Of a stretch of DNA of 64,000 nucleotides, positions 9,434-17,212 are shown in pieces. The position numbers and the translations under genes were made by a program. Under the pieces are notes generated by a model. That model saw only the letters and a program-made list of their open reading frames with translations, was not told the origin of the DNA and searched no databases. Numbering within the stretch: the first letter of the stretch is position 1; every line of letters starts with the position of its first letter. Source of the DNA: Apilactobacillus sp. (GTDB lineage Bacteria; Bacillota; Bacilli; Lactobacillales; Lactobacillaceae); assembly GCF_025290035.1 (NCBI RefSeq), contig NZ_JAMBKT010000001.1, positions 119,139 to 183,138 on the forward strand, given 5' to 3'.

Positions 9434-10240
9434 TTACTTTAATTCTTCGGCATTTTTAATTGTTTGTTCAATTGAAATGTCCGGATTAATTGATGGATTG
9501 TCAACAGACTTTAAATCAACTAAGAATTCAATGTTTCCTTCTCCACCAGTAATTGGTGAAAAATCAAGGCCTTCAACAGAATAACCACTTTTGACAGCGA
9601 ACTTGATAATATCATCTAATACTTCAGCATGTACTTTAGGATCTCTAACTATTCCATGCTTACCAATCTTATCTCTACCTGCTTCAAATTGTGGTTTTAT
9701 TAGTGCTGCTACGTGACCATTTTCAATTAGAATATCTTTTAAAACAGGTAAAATCAAGTGAAGTGAAATAAATGATACATCAATTGACGCAAATTCTGGT
9801 TGTCCATCTTTAAAATCTTCGAGTTTAGAATATCTAAAATTAGTGTGTTCCATCACAACGACTCTTGGATCTTCTCTTAATTTCCATACTAATTGGTTGC
9901 TTCCAACATCCAAAGCGTAGCTAATTCTAGCTCCATTTTGTAACATTACGTCAGTAAATCCACCAGTTGATGAACCAATATCCAGAACTGTTTTTCCTTT
10001 AACATCCAAATTGAAAACTTTTAAAGCCTTTTCAAGCTTTAATCCACCTCTACTAACATATGGCATTGGTTTTCCTTTTAAATGTAACTTTGTGTCAACT
10101 GGAATTTTAACGCCTGGTTTATCTAAACGTTCTTCATTTTTTCCTAGTACTTCACCTGCCATTACAGCTCTTTTAGCTTTTTCTCTAGTATCAAAAAGGC
10201 CTTGTTGTACCAGTAGAACATCTACTCTTTCTTTTTGCAT
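9434..10240 (-). CDS. tlyA: TlyA family rRNA (cytidine-2'-O)-methyltransferase
   Basis: Has an N-terminal S4 RNA-binding domain (about 1-60, ERVDVLLVQQGLF... KRAVMAGEV) and a C-terminal FtsJ-like SAM domain with VLDIGSSTGGFTDVML and the KPQFEAGR motif. Relatives 2'-O-methylate rRNA; the older label hemolysin A comes from Mycobacterium and Brachyspira studies and is probably not its role here. It has 268 residues, a normal length. It lies between ispA and recN, the standard Firmicutes position (YqxC). Confidence 0.92.
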   Translation of the reverse strand: MQKERVDVLLVQQGLFDTREKAKRAVMAGEVLGKNEERLDKPGVKIPVDTKLHLKGKPMPYVSRGGLKLEKALKVFNLDVKGKTVLDIGSSTGGFTDVMLQNGARISYALDVGSNQLVWKLREDPRVVVMEHTNFRYSKLEDFKDGQPEFASIDVSFISLHLILPVLKDILIENGHVAALIKPQFEAGRDKIGKHGIVRDPKVHAEVLDDIIKFAVKSGYSVEGLDFSPITGGEGNIEFLVDLKSVDNPSINPDISIEQTIKNAEELK

Positions 10241-10253
10241 TGCTAAATTACCC

Positions 10254-11147
10254 CTATTTTTCGATATTAAAATAATCTAGAAAAGACATTAGCAATGAAA
10301 CATCAATACCATTTAAATCACTAATTTTATTTAGAATCATTTTACTATGATCTAATGTATCTTCTAAATATTCATATGCCTTATCCAAACCTAATTGGTT
10401 AGTATAAGTGTTTTTTACGCTATCTTGATGGACTGGCTTGCCTAAATCTTCTGTGTTAGAAGTAACGTCTAAAATATCGTCATAAATTTGGAAAGCTAAT
10501 CCATAGTCTGCCCCGAAATTATCTAAAAGTTTAATAACTTCACTTTCGCAATCAGACATGATTCCTCCGGCAATTAATGCGTATCTGATTAAATCACCAG
10601 TTTTTTGTTCATGTAAGTGCTTAATTTGATCAAGTGTTAATGGTTTATTCTCATTAAGAATATCAATTGCTTGTCCAGCAACCATTCCCGAAGGTCCTGC
10701 TTTTTTAGATAATTCCAACACTAATTGAACCTTTTTTGCATCAGATAAATTATTATCAGTTAACCATTGAAATGATAAAGTTAGCAGTGCATCCCCTGCT
10801 AATGTGGCTAATCCTTCACCATATACAACGTGATTCGTTGCTTTTCCACGTCTTAAATCATCATTATCCATAGCAGGTAAATCATCATGAATTAAAGAAT
10901 ATGTATGAAGAAGTTCCAGCGCACTGGATACTTTTAATTCATCCTCGTCGATATTGTGATTGAAAGTTTTTAAAACAGCTAATGTTAATAACGGACGTAA
11001 TCTCTTTCCACCAGCTTTCAGAGAGTACAACATGGACTCTGATAAGTCACTTTGACTAACGTCCTTCAAAACTTCTTTTTCAATTGTTAATTCAATTCTG
11101 TTTTTATATTCATTAACAAAATCTGTTAGAAAAGTAGAATCTTTCAT
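10254..11147 (-). CDS. ispA: Polyprenyl synthetase (farnesyl diphosphate synthase type)
   Basis: Short-chain trans-prenyl synthase condensing isopentenyl and allylic diphosphates, feeding undecaprenyl phosphate synthesis. The 297-residue protein has the first aspartate-rich motif DDLPAMDNDD with the RRGK that follows, and the second DDILD motif. Its ATG shares one base with the xseB stop (TAATG), so it is coupled to exonuclease VII as in other Firmicutes. Exact chain length cannot be read from the sequence alone; farnesyl or geranylgeranyl are both possible. Confidence 0.93.
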   Translation of the reverse strand: MKDSTFLTDFVNEYKNRIELTIEKEVLKDVSQSDLSESMLYSLKAGGKRLRPLLTLAVLKTFNHNIDEDELKVSSALELLHTYSLIHDDLPAMDNDDLRRGKATNHVVYGEGLATLAGDALLTLSFQWLTDNNLSDAKKVQLVLELSKKAGPSGMVAGQAIDILNENKPLTLDQIKHLHEQKTGDLIRYALIAGGIMSDCESEVIKLLDNFGADYGLAFQIYDDILDVTSNTEDLGKPVHQDSVKNTYTNQLGLDKAYEYLEDTLDHSKMILNKISDLNGIDVSLLMSFLDYFNIEK

Positions 11148-11380
11148 TACTTTTCATCACTTTCTGACTCTTCAAAAGCAACTTCTTTATCATCATCAGT
11201 TATTTCTTTTGCTAATGTCTTTTCAGCATTTTTTAAAGTATCTTGTAGTTCTGCGCTTAGCTTTACTCCTTTTTGAAATTCACTAAGTGCTTTTTCCAAA
11301 GGTATATCTCCTTGTTCTAATTCAGAAACAATCATTTCTAAATTTTTCATATTTTCTTCAAAACTTACTTTTTCAGCCAT
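11147..11380 (-). CDS. xseB: Exodeoxyribonuclease VII small subunit
   Basis: The 77-residue small subunit of exonuclease VII. It shows the family pattern FEENMKNLEMIVSELEQGDI followed by LEKALSEFQKGVKLS, a two-helix protein that coats the large subunit, with an acidic tail. It shares one base with the genes on both sides (TAATG overlaps with xseA and ispA), so the three proteins are probably made together. Confidence 0.95.
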   Translation of the reverse strand: MAEKVSFEENMKNLEMIVSELEQGDIPLEKALSEFQKGVKLSAELQDTLKNAEKTLAKEITDDDKEVAFEESESDEK

Positions 11381-12720
11381 TATTTATTCTCCTTTATAAC
11401 CTCGTTAATAGTTGCTTTAGCTGTCCCATCAATTAATTTAAGCTTAATCTCATCATCTTTTTTTACATCCGAGATTTTTTTAATCACGTTACCTTCATTA
11501 TCAGTAGTGTAACTGAATCCTCTAGACATAACCTTTAAAGGACTTAAATGATCTAAAGAACTAATCAATTGATTTACTTTATTATTCTTATTTTCCAAAA
11601 GTAATGATATATTTCTCAACAATTGTTTTTGTTCAACTTTTAAAACTTGTTTCTGTTCATTAATCCTATTTTTAGGAGAATTAATTTTCAAGTTATAAAT
11701 TAAATCATTAATTCTTTTATCTGCTGCATTAATGCTTTGTTGAAGCGCATTATTCAATCGTTCATTTAACATATCAATTCTTTGAACATAAGAATCATAC
11801 AATCTTTCGGGTTGTTTAAAGATATAAGAACTAGTGATCTTATTTAACCTTTGTTGTAATTGAATAATCATATTTTTGTATGCATTAACAATTCTAATTT
11901 CATTATTTTTAATATCAGTAATAACATCTGTCAAAACAGGAACCGCTAATTCAGCAGCCGCAGTTGGCGTAGCTGCTCTAACATCAGCAACTAAATCTGC
12001 AATTGTAGTATCAGTTTCGTGACCTACTGATGAAATAATAGGAATTTTACTATTAGCAATTTCTCTAGCGACTATTTCTTCGTTGAATGGCCATAAATCT
12101 TCAATAGATCCACCACCACGTCCAATAATAAGGGTATCATAATCGCCTTTTTGATTTACTCTTCTAATTTGTCTAACAATATCTTCTGCAGCTGCAGTCC
12201 CTTGTACTACTGCGGGGTATAAAACAATTTGAGCAATCGGATATCTTCTTCTTGCTGTTGTAATAATATCTCTAATAACAGCTCCACTAGGAGAAGTTAC
12301 AACTGCGATTTTTTTGGGATATTTTTCAAGACTTCTTTTAGGAGCATTAAATAATCCTTCAGCTGATAACTTCTTTTTTAATTGTTCGAAGGCTTGGTAT
12401 AATGCCCCCACGCCATCTGGTTCCATACTTTCAATATAGATTTGATAATTACCAGTTGCTTCATATAGTGATATTCTTCCGGTTACTAAGACTTTCATTC
12501 CTTCTTCAGGTTTGAATTTAATCTTACTAAATGCAGATTTAAACATAATTGCGCTAATTTTAGCATTATCATCTTTCAAACTAAAATATTGATGGACTGG
12601 TCTTAATCTGAAGTTGGAAATTTCCCCAGTTAAATAGACCTTCCCTAAATAAGGATCTCTATCAAATTTCTTTTTTATATAGTTTGTTAAATCTGTTACC
12701 GTAAGATAATCATTATCCAT
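11380..12720 (-). CDS. xseA: Exodeoxyribonuclease VII large subunit
   Basis: Catalytic subunit that degrades single-stranded DNA to oligonucleotides. The 446-residue protein has an N-terminal OB-fold (KVYLTGEISNFR...HQYFSLKD), a central nuclease domain with VTSPSGAVIRDI, GRGGGSIEDLWPFN and SVGHETD, and a long C-terminal coiled coil (about 270-380) that holds XseB. The ATG at 12720 is favoured by a GGAG 8 bases upstream; an in-frame GTG lies three codons earlier. It overlaps folD by 8 bases. Confidence 0.96.
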   Translation of the reverse strand: MDNDYLTVTDLTNYIKKKFDRDPYLGKVYLTGEISNFRLRPVHQYFSLKDDNAKISAIMFKSAFSKIKFKPEEGMKVLVTGRISLYEATGNYQIYIESMEPDGVGALYQAFEQLKKKLSAEGLFNAPKRSLEKYPKKIAVVTSPSGAVIRDIITTARRRYPIAQIVLYPAVVQGTAAAEDIVRQIRRVNQKGDYDTLIIGRGGGSIEDLWPFNEEIVAREIANSKIPIISSVGHETDTTIADLVADVRAATPTAAAELAVPVLTDVITDIKNNEIRIVNAYKNMIIQLQQRLNKITSSYIFKQPERLYDSYVQRIDMLNERLNNALQQSINAADKRINDLIYNLKINSPKNRINEQKQVLKVEQKQLLRNISLLLENKNNKVNQLISSLDHLSPLKVMSRGFSYTTDNEGNVIKKISDVKKDDEIKLKLIDGTAKATINEVIKENK

Positions 12721-13573
12721 TAATATCACTCCATTTAGCTAACTCAACGGTTTGTCTCATTAAAGTAGCGATGGTCATTGGACCAACTCCACCAGGTACT
12801 GGTGTTATGTATGATGCTTTTTCTTTGATTGAATCGTAATCAACATCACCAACTAATTTGTTGTTTTCATCAACATTTTGACCTACGTCGATTACTACAA
12901 CACCTTCTTTAACATCTTCAGCCTTTAATGTATGTAGTTTTCCGGTTGCTGAAACCACGATATCAGCATCCCCAGTATATTCTTTCATGTCATCAACATA
13001 GTGATTAAGCACTGTAACCTCTGCTCCTGCATTAATTAATAATGCTGCCATTGGTCTACCAACGATTGTACTTCTACCAATCACTACTGCTTTTTTCCCT
13101 TTTAGTTCAATATTGTATTCAGCAAACATTGTCATAACACCCTTTGGTGTACATGCCACAGGATAATTACTTTTATCGTTTAAAAATAGTTTTCCAGAAT
13201 TAATAACTTGGAACCCATCAACATCTTTATCTGGATTAATTTGGCTCATAACGAATTTTTCATTAATATGTTTAGGAAGTGGTGATTGAATTAAAATCGC
13301 ATCAATTTCTTCACTATTATTATATTCGTTTAAAATACCTAATAGTTCTTGTTCTGTTGTTTCTTTTGGTAATTCTTTTACGATTGACTTAATACCTAGT
13401 TGTTGTGCCTTTTTATGCTTGCTACGAACATATCTGTGACTAGCTTGGTCATCACCAACTAGTATTACAGCTAAACATGGATCAATTTCCTTACTATGTA
13501 ACTCTTCAACCATAGATGCAGTTTCTTGATTAACCTTTTTTGCTAATGCTTTTCCATCAATAATGTTGTCCAT
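12713..13573 (-). CDS. folD: Methylenetetrahydrofolate dehydrogenase / methenyl-THF cyclohydrolase
   Basis: Bifunctional NADP-dependent one-carbon enzyme producing 10-formyl-THF, used by Fmt and purine synthesis. The 286-residue protein has the YVRSKHKKA motif with the catalytic lysine, the QSPLPKHI signature, DVDGF, and the GRSTIVGRPMAALL nucleotide-binding turn ending in PVPGGVGPMT. The start is the ATG with GGAGG 9 bases upstream; a longer frame begins ten codons earlier without support. It is the first gene of a unit extending to recN. Confidence 0.97.
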   Translation of the reverse strand: MDNIIDGKALAKKVNQETASMVEELHSKEIDPCLAVILVGDDQASHRYVRSKHKKAQQLGIKSIVKELPKETTEQELLGILNEYNNSEEIDAILIQSPLPKHINEKFVMSQINPDKDVDGFQVINSGKLFLNDKSNYPVACTPKGVMTMFAEYNIELKGKKAVVIGRSTIVGRPMAALLINAGAEVTVLNHYVDDMKEYTGDADIVVSATGKLHTLKAEDVKEGVVVIDVGQNVDENNKLVGDVDYDSIKEKASYITPVPGGVGPMTIATLMRQTVELAKWSDING

Positions 13574-13605
13574 CGTAAAAAACCTCCAAAGAATTAATTT
13601 CATCT

Positions 13606-13640
13606 TTATTTTAGCATACTGATAAGATTTTATGTATCAA
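13606..13640 (-). promoter_or_regulatory. Candidate folD promoter (extended -10)
   Basis: The gap between the nusB terminator and folD carries TTGATA and, downstream, ATGCTAAAAT on the minus strand, readable as an extended -10 (TGC-TAAAAT). Spacing from the TTGATA is 17 if ATGCTA is the hexamer, 21 if TAAAAT is, so the exact boxes are unsure. Position makes it the likely start of the folD-recN transcript. Confidence 0.45.
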
Positions 13641-13668
13641 AAAAGGATTTGCAACATTTGCAAATCCC
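13638..13668 (-). terminator. Intrinsic terminator after nusB
   Basis: A perfect 10-bp stem GGATTTGCAA/TTGCAAATCC with a 3-base loop lies just after the nusB stop and is followed on the minus strand by six T. It ends the efp-asp23-nusB unit. The other strand also has a T run, so it could work both ways. Confidence 0.9.
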
Positions 13669-13673
13669 CTTTT

Positions 13674-14075
13674 TTAAACAATGGTGTTTGATAAAACTCC
13701 ATTAACAAATTTTCTAGAGTGATCATCACTATATTTCTTTGTTAATTCTAATGCTTCGTTGATAGCTACCTTAGCAGGAACATCATCAACGTAATTAATT
13801 TCGAAAAACGCAAGTCTTAGAATCGCTAAATCAGTTTTAGCAATTCTATTAATTGACCAACCGGAAACAAGATATGAGATGATACTATTATCCAGACTAT
13901 CTTTATTTTCGATGACTCCATCAACTAAAGTATTGTAGTATTCAGGAATATTTTCATCTTCATCTGTTCTTGAGATAGCATGGAAGAATAATTCTTTATC
14001 GGTTGTATCATTCGCATTAATAGCAAACAATGTTTGAAATGCATACTCTCTTATTTTATGTCTTGTAAATTCCAC
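13674..14075 (-). CDS. nusB: Transcription antitermination factor NusB
   Basis: Part of the antitermination complex on rRNA operons. The all-helical 133-residue protein has the family start RHKIREYAFQTLFA and the C-terminal AINEALELTKKYSDDHSRKF followed by VNGVLS. The start codon is GTG, overlapping the asp23 stop by one base (TAGTG), with AAGGGTG upstream, so translation is probably coupled. Order efp-asp23-nusB is standard in lactobacilli. Confidence 0.96.
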   Translation of the reverse strand: MEFTRHKIREYAFQTLFAINANDTTDKELFFHAISRTDEDENIPEYYNTLVDGVIENKDSLDNSIISYLVSGWSINRIAKTDLAILRLAFFEINYVDDVPAKVAINEALELTKKYSDDHSRKFVNGVLSNTIV

Positions 14076-14512
14076 TATTTTTCACCCTTATCGCTACTGT
14101 TGCTATTCAATAAATTATTAGAGTCAGTTTTTTTATCAATTCTTTCGGGAACAATCCCTTCTACATGAACATTAACTTCACCTAAATCAAGTTCAGTCAT
14201 AAATAGAAGTTGTTGTTTAACTTGTTCTTGAATTTCTAAGGCAACTTTAGGAACGGAAACTCCGTAGTTTAAGTATACATAAACATCAACGATAAGTTTA
14301 TCATCCTTAAAGTTTAATTTAATACCTTTACCAAATTCCTTACGTCCAAATAATTCATTGACACTAGTTGCTAATGAACCTCGCATACGTTTTACACCGT
14401 TAACTTGAACAGATGCAATACTAGCAATAATTTCTAATACGTTGGGTGAGATTTTAATATCTCCCAGTTCGGAACTAGCTTTAATTAAAGAAACATCAGT
14501 TTGTTCTGCCAT
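14075..14512 (-). CDS. Asp23/Gls24 family envelope-stress protein
   Basis: A 145-residue DUF322 protein (YqhY/Gls24 type). It shows the family elements GDIKISPNVLEIIASIAS, VNGVKRMRG and a C-terminal DVYVYLNYGVSVPKVALEIQ segment. In Bacillus subtilis YqhY sits at the same place before nusB and affects acetyl-CoA carboxylase regulation; that this one does so is inference. The ATG at 14512 has GGAGG 8 bases upstream. Confidence 0.93.
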   Translation of the reverse strand: MAEQTDVSLIKASSELGDIKISPNVLEIIASIASVQVNGVKRMRGSLATSVNELFGRKEFGKGIKLNFKDDKLIVDVYVYLNYGVSVPKVALEIQEQVKQQLLFMTELDLGEVNVHVEGIVPERIDKKTDSNNLLNSNSSDKGEK

Positions 14513-14555
14513 AGAATTTCCCTCCAATCGATAAAAACAGATTAATAATTATCTA

Positions 14556-15119
14556 TTAAGCTCTTGAAATGTATGATGCATCACTAGTGTTAATAACTAG
14601 CTTGTCACCAGCATTAACGAAGAATGGTACTTGTACAATTAAACCAGTAGTCATAGTAGCAGGCTTGCTTCCACCAGAAGCAGTGTTACCCTTAATACTT
14701 GGTTCTGTTTCTGAAACTTCTAGAGTAACAGTGTTTGGAACTTCGATACCGATAACTTCGTTTTGGTATTGAACGATACTTACATCCATGTTTTCTTGTA
14801 GGTAGTTCAATGCATCTTGGATCTTGTCACCAGGAACAGTAATTTGTTCGTATGATTCCATATCCATAAATACGTAACCAGCACCATCTTCATATAAGTA
14901 TTGCATGTTGCTAGTATCGATTTGTGCTTGTTCCATCTTAGCACCCGCACGGAATGTCTTATCTTGAACAGCACCAGTTCTTAGGTTCTTAAGTTTAGTA
15001 CGAACGAACGCACCACCCTTACCTGGTTTTACGTGTTGGAAGTTAATGATACGCCAGATTGCGTTATCAACTTCAATTGTTAATCCTGTTTTAAATTGGG
15101 CAGTTGAAATAGTTGCCAT
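14556..15119 (-). CDS. efp: Translation elongation factor P
   Basis: Rescues ribosomes stalled on polyproline. The 187-residue protein has three beta-barrel domains; the loop entering the peptidyl-transferase centre reads [10 protein letters not shown] at 31-40 with Lys34 at the tip, the residue modified in many bacteria. The C-terminal domain has [18 protein letters not shown] see no modification enzyme in the window. It is the first gene of efp-asp23-nusB. Confidence 0.98.
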   Translation of the reverse strand: MATISTAQFKTGLTIEVDNAIWRIINFQHVKPGKGGAFVRTKLKNLRTGAVQDKTFRAGAKMEQAQIDTSNMQYLYEDGAGYVFMDMESYEQITVPGDKIQDALNYLQENMDVSIVQYQNEVIGIEVPNTVTLEVSETEPSIKGNTASGGSKPATMTTGLIVQVPFFVNAGDKLVINTSDASYISRA

Positions 15120-15193
15120 AATTAAAACTCCTCCTAATAATATTAATTACTTGTAATCACAATCATATAATTGTAATTCTAACTGTTATATAT

Positions 15194-15202
15194 ATTGTAT
15201 CA
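15194..15202 (-). promoter_or_regulatory. Candidate extended -10 of the efp promoter
   Basis: On the minus strand TGATACAAT, an extended -10 (TG-n-TACAAT), lies about 75 bases upstream of efp. The best -35 at 17 bases is the poor TTATTT. Its location between the rpmA terminator and efp supports it. Confidence 0.45.
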
Positions 15203-15233
15203 TGTAAAATTTAATTAAATAAGTCTTTGGTAA

Positions 15234-15261
15234 TAAAAAAAGCCTGAAATTAAATCAGGCT
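15234..15261 (-). terminator. Intrinsic terminator after rpmA
   Basis: A 7-bp stem AGCCTGA/TCAGGCT with a 7-base loop, followed on the minus strand by six T. It closes the rplU-prp-rpmA operon about 20 bases after the rpmA stop. Confidence 0.88.
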
Positions 15262-15281
15262 TTTTATACATTATTCACTAA

Positions 15282-15578
15282 TTACTTAGCAACTGCTTCA
15301 GATACTGGGTATACTGAAACTTGGCGCTTGCTGCGGCCCATACGTTCGAAACGTACAACACCATCAACTAAAGCAAATAAAGTATCATCACCGGCACGCT
15401 TAACGTTTTTACCTGGGTAAATGTGAGTACCACGTTGACGGTAAATGATTGAACCAGTAGTAACTTTTGATCCATCAGCAGCCTTTGTACCTAGACGACG
15501 ACCTGCAGAGTCACGACCATTGGCTGTTGAACCTCCCCCTTTATGGTGAGAGAAGAATTGTAAATTCATTTCTAACAT
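15282..15578 (-). CDS. rpmA: 50S ribosomal protein L27 with cleavable leader
   Basis: The 98-residue L27 has the Firmicutes-type N-terminal extension MLEMNLQFF followed by [15 protein letters not shown]. In Staphylococcus aureus the equivalent leader is cut by the protease Prp after the double Phe so that the mature tail can reach the peptidyl-transferase centre; prp is the next gene upstream here. The start is the ATG with GGAGGTG 8 bases upstream. Cleavage here is inferred from motif and neighbour. Confidence 0.97.
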   Translation of the reverse strand: MLEMNLQFFSHHKGGGSTANGRDSAGRRLGTKAADGSKVTTGSIIYRQRGTHIYPGKNVKRAGDDTLFALVDGVVRFERMGRSKRQVSVYPVSEAVAK

Positions 15579-15600
15579 AGGAATTACACCTCCGTACAAT

Positions 15601-15942
15601 TTAATCTTTAATAATATCTAATTTAATATAATCAGCATAACTTTGAGAAATATCTAGCATTCCATTTTTAAATGTTAGTAAAATTGCTTGAGCAGCAATT
15701 TCATCTTGTTCTGAATTAGCTTCTGGTACAGAAACTTCCATGTACCCGCCATCGATATCATTGCTGTCTACTTTAGGAGAAACATGGGCAACCACGTCTA
15801 ACCCGTTAACAGTAGAAATCGATAATACCGACACTGCAGCACACACAATGTCTTTACCATACTCACCTGAGTCAGCATGACCAGTAATACTGAATCCAGT
15901 AATTCGATCATGCTTATCATGATTAATACTTGCTAATATCAT
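15601..15942 (-). CDS. prp: Ribosomal-processing cysteine protease Prp
   Basis: A 113-residue YsxB/DUF464 protein. The catalytic pair known from Staphylococcus aureus Prp, His22 and Cys34, falls at the same numbers here, in [18 protein letters not shown]. It should remove the leader of L27, whose gene follows 22 bases downstream; rplU precedes it. The order rplU-prp-rpmA is the conserved one. Confidence 0.96.
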   Translation of the reverse strand: MILASINHDKHDRITGFSITGHADSGEYGKDIVCAAVSVLSISTVNGLDVVAHVSPKVDSNDIDGGYMEVSVPEANSEQDEIAAQAILLTFKNGMLDISQSYADYIKLDIIKD

Positions 15943-15956
15943 TTCAATTTCCCTTA

Positions 15957-16265
15957 TTAAGCTTTGATTGAGTCAATCATAACCTTAGTGTATGGTTGTC
16001 TATGACCCTTCTTAGAACGAGAACCCTTCTTAGGCTTGTAACGAAGAATAGTAATCTTCTTACCACGGCCTTGCTTTTCAACAGTACCTTCAACTGAAGC
16101 ACCGTCTACAAGTGGAGTACCAACCTTAGCTGAGTCACCACCAACGAAAACAACTTGGTCAAAAGTAACCTTTTCACCTTCGTTTGCGTTTAGCTTTTCA
16201 ACGTAGATTGCTTCACCTTCAGCAACTTTGTATTGCTTTCCGCCTGTTACGATAATTGCGTACAT
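15957..16265 (-). CDS. rplU: 50S ribosomal protein L21
   Basis: A 102-residue L21 beginning [20 protein letters not shown] and ending with the family signature [18 protein letters not shown]. The start is the ATG with GGAGG 8 bases upstream; a longer open frame extends 24 codons upstream into the leader and is not supported. It is the first gene of rplU-prp-rpmA, preceded by a roughly 110-base leader and a strong promoter. Confidence 0.98.
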   Translation of the reverse strand: MYAIIVTGGKQYKVAEGEAIYVEKLNANEGEKVTFDQVVFVGGDSAKVGTPLVDGASVEGTVEKQGRGKKITILRYKPKKGSRSKKGHRQPYTKVMIDSIKA

Positions 16266-16375
16266 AATGTGCACCTCCTTGAATAATATGCTTAGACTCG
16301 CCGAAATTAAGCGCTCATGTAGAGACTTAATACTCATTTCGTGCGGTTGTAGCTGTGAAAGTCCACAAATACAAC
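16266..16375 (-). promoter_or_regulatory. Probable L21 leader RNA
   Basis: About 110 untranslated bases separate the strong promoter from rplU. Firmicutes rplU transcripts commonly carry a structured L21 leader at this position, thought to mediate autoregulation by a ribosomal protein. The stretch holds several complementary segments (for example GTGGACTTTCAC and GCGCTTAA regions), but I could not fold it against the family model, so the call rests on position and length. Confidence 0.55.
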
Positions 16376-16381
16376 AAAGTA

Positions 16382-16410
16382 AGTATACATAGTTTTAAAG
16401 TTTTAGTCAA
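16382..16410 (-). promoter_or_regulatory. Promoter of rplU-prp-rpmA
   Basis: TTGACT (16405-16410), a 17-base spacer and TATACT (16382-16387) preceded by TG make a near-consensus sigma-A promoter, as expected for a ribosomal operon. It follows directly after the tRNA-Arg terminator. Confidence 0.88.
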
Positions 16411-16411
16411 G

Positions 16412-16439
16412 AAAAAAAGACATATCGAAATGATATGTC
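16412..16439 (-). terminator. Intrinsic terminator after tRNA-Arg
   Basis: A perfect 8-bp stem GACATATC/GATATGTC with a 5-base loop, followed on the minus strand by seven T. It lies about 20 bases after the tRNA 3' end. Confidence 0.88.
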
Positions 16440-16457
16440 CCCAACAATTTATTCTAA

Positions 16458-16531
16458 TGTCGCGAGAGAGATTCGAACTCTCGACCTACGGTTTAGAAGA
16501 CCGTTGCTCTATCCAGCTGAGCTATCGCGAC
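16458..16531 (-). tRNA. tRNA-Arg (anticodon UCU)
   Basis: A complete 74-base cloverleaf on the minus strand: acceptor GTCGCGA/TCGCGAC, D arm GCTC/GAGC, anticodon stem ACGGT/ACCGT with loop CTTCTAA giving anticodon TCT, T arm GAGAG/CTCTC with TTCGAAT, and discriminator A. The CCA end is not encoded. It reads AGA and AGG arginine codons, AGA being the main Arg codon expected at this base composition. It is a single-gene unit with its own promoter and terminator. Confidence 0.98.
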
Positions 16532-16551
16532 ATCAATAATCAACAAAAAAT

Positions 16552-16580
16552 ATTATATCTAATTATAAACAACGTGTCAA
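16552..16580 (-). promoter_or_regulatory. Consensus promoter of tRNA-Arg
   Basis: TTGACA (16575-16580), a 17-base spacer and TATAAT (16552-16557): exact consensus in both boxes, about 20 bases upstream of the tRNA 5' end. Confidence 0.93.
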
Positions 16581-16605
16581 TATGATTTTTAAAAAATAAT
16601 ATTAA

Positions 16606-17121
16606 CTATCTTATGTCACTGAATTTTTCGAAGTTCTTAACCAACTCATTCATATCGACATTAAAGTCTACCAAAATAAACTTTAGAAGCATTTTCCAGA
16701 AGAATTTAAAGTCATTTTTGGAGTGATTATAAAAAGCATTAAACATCATTTTTTTGATTGATAAGTAAATTTGATTAAAATCACTATCAGGTCTTAGATT
16801 TGTAATCTTATCAATATCTTTTTGGCTATCAATAATTATATCAGACAAGTTGCAAATATTTGCATACAACAAAGTAAAACTTAATATTTCAACTGCATCT
16901 TGAAGTAAAACTTTCTTGTAATTGTTTGGATCTATTTGTCCCTGCTCATATGTATAAACTGAAAATCTTTTTGAGTCAGTCGCCAAAGCTGATAAACCTG
17001 TATCGATTTTAATAAATATTTTTTGTTTTTTATTATTACCATTAATCAATAACTCTCTCTTTTGACCCATATAATTAAATCTAGTTATTGATTGTTGCAT
17101 CATTTTTTCTAAGTTTAGCAA
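16606..17121 (-). CDS. Hypothetical protein, possible degenerate dimeric dUTPase-like protein
   Basis: A 171-residue, mostly helical protein I do not recognise with certainty. Its outline resembles the all-alpha dimeric dUTPases of lactobacilli: N-terminal LNLEKMMQQ, a central TGLSALATDSKRFSVY, DAVEILSFTLLY at 75-86, and a C-terminal LLKFILVDFNVDMNELVKN. The acidic E-x-x-E metal motif of active dUTPases, expected in the central part, is not visible, so it may be inactive. The likely start is TTG at 17121, with GAGG 8 bases upstream; a GTG lies three codons earlier. It stands alone between the tRNA and glnA. Confidence 0.6.
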   Translation of the reverse strand: MLNLEKMMQQSITRFNYMGQKRELLINGNNKKQKIFIKIDTGLSALATDSKRFSVYTYEQGQIDPNNYKKVLLQDAVEILSFTLLYANICNLSDIIIDSQKDIDKITNLRPDSDFNQIYLSIKKMMFNAFYNHSKNDFKFFWKMLLKFILVDFNVDMNELVKNFEKFSDIR

Positions 17122-17170
17122 TTTAAACACCTCTCATAAGATTTTATCATTTCGATATCTTATTGAAAAC

Positions 17171-17204
17171 AAAAAAGCCGGAATTAAAAATTCCGACTTT
17201 TTTC
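17171..17204 (-). terminator. Intrinsic terminator after glnA
   Basis: A 9-pair stem GCCGGAATT/AATTCCGAC with one mismatch and a short A loop, flanked by T runs on both strands. On the minus strand it follows the glnA stop directly. Confidence 0.88.
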
Positions 17205-17212
17205 GTTAGTTA

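Noticed and set aside
15150..15180. TTGTAATCACAA / ATTGTAATT dyads upstream of efp
   Set aside because: The symmetry is imperfect and the region is very AT-rich; no known operator fits.
16355..16585. Plus-strand open frame of 76 codons
   Set aside because: It reads the antisense of the tRNA-Arg gene (the peptide SRERFELSTYGLEDRCSIQL is a known translation artefact of tRNA) and crosses the rplU promoter.
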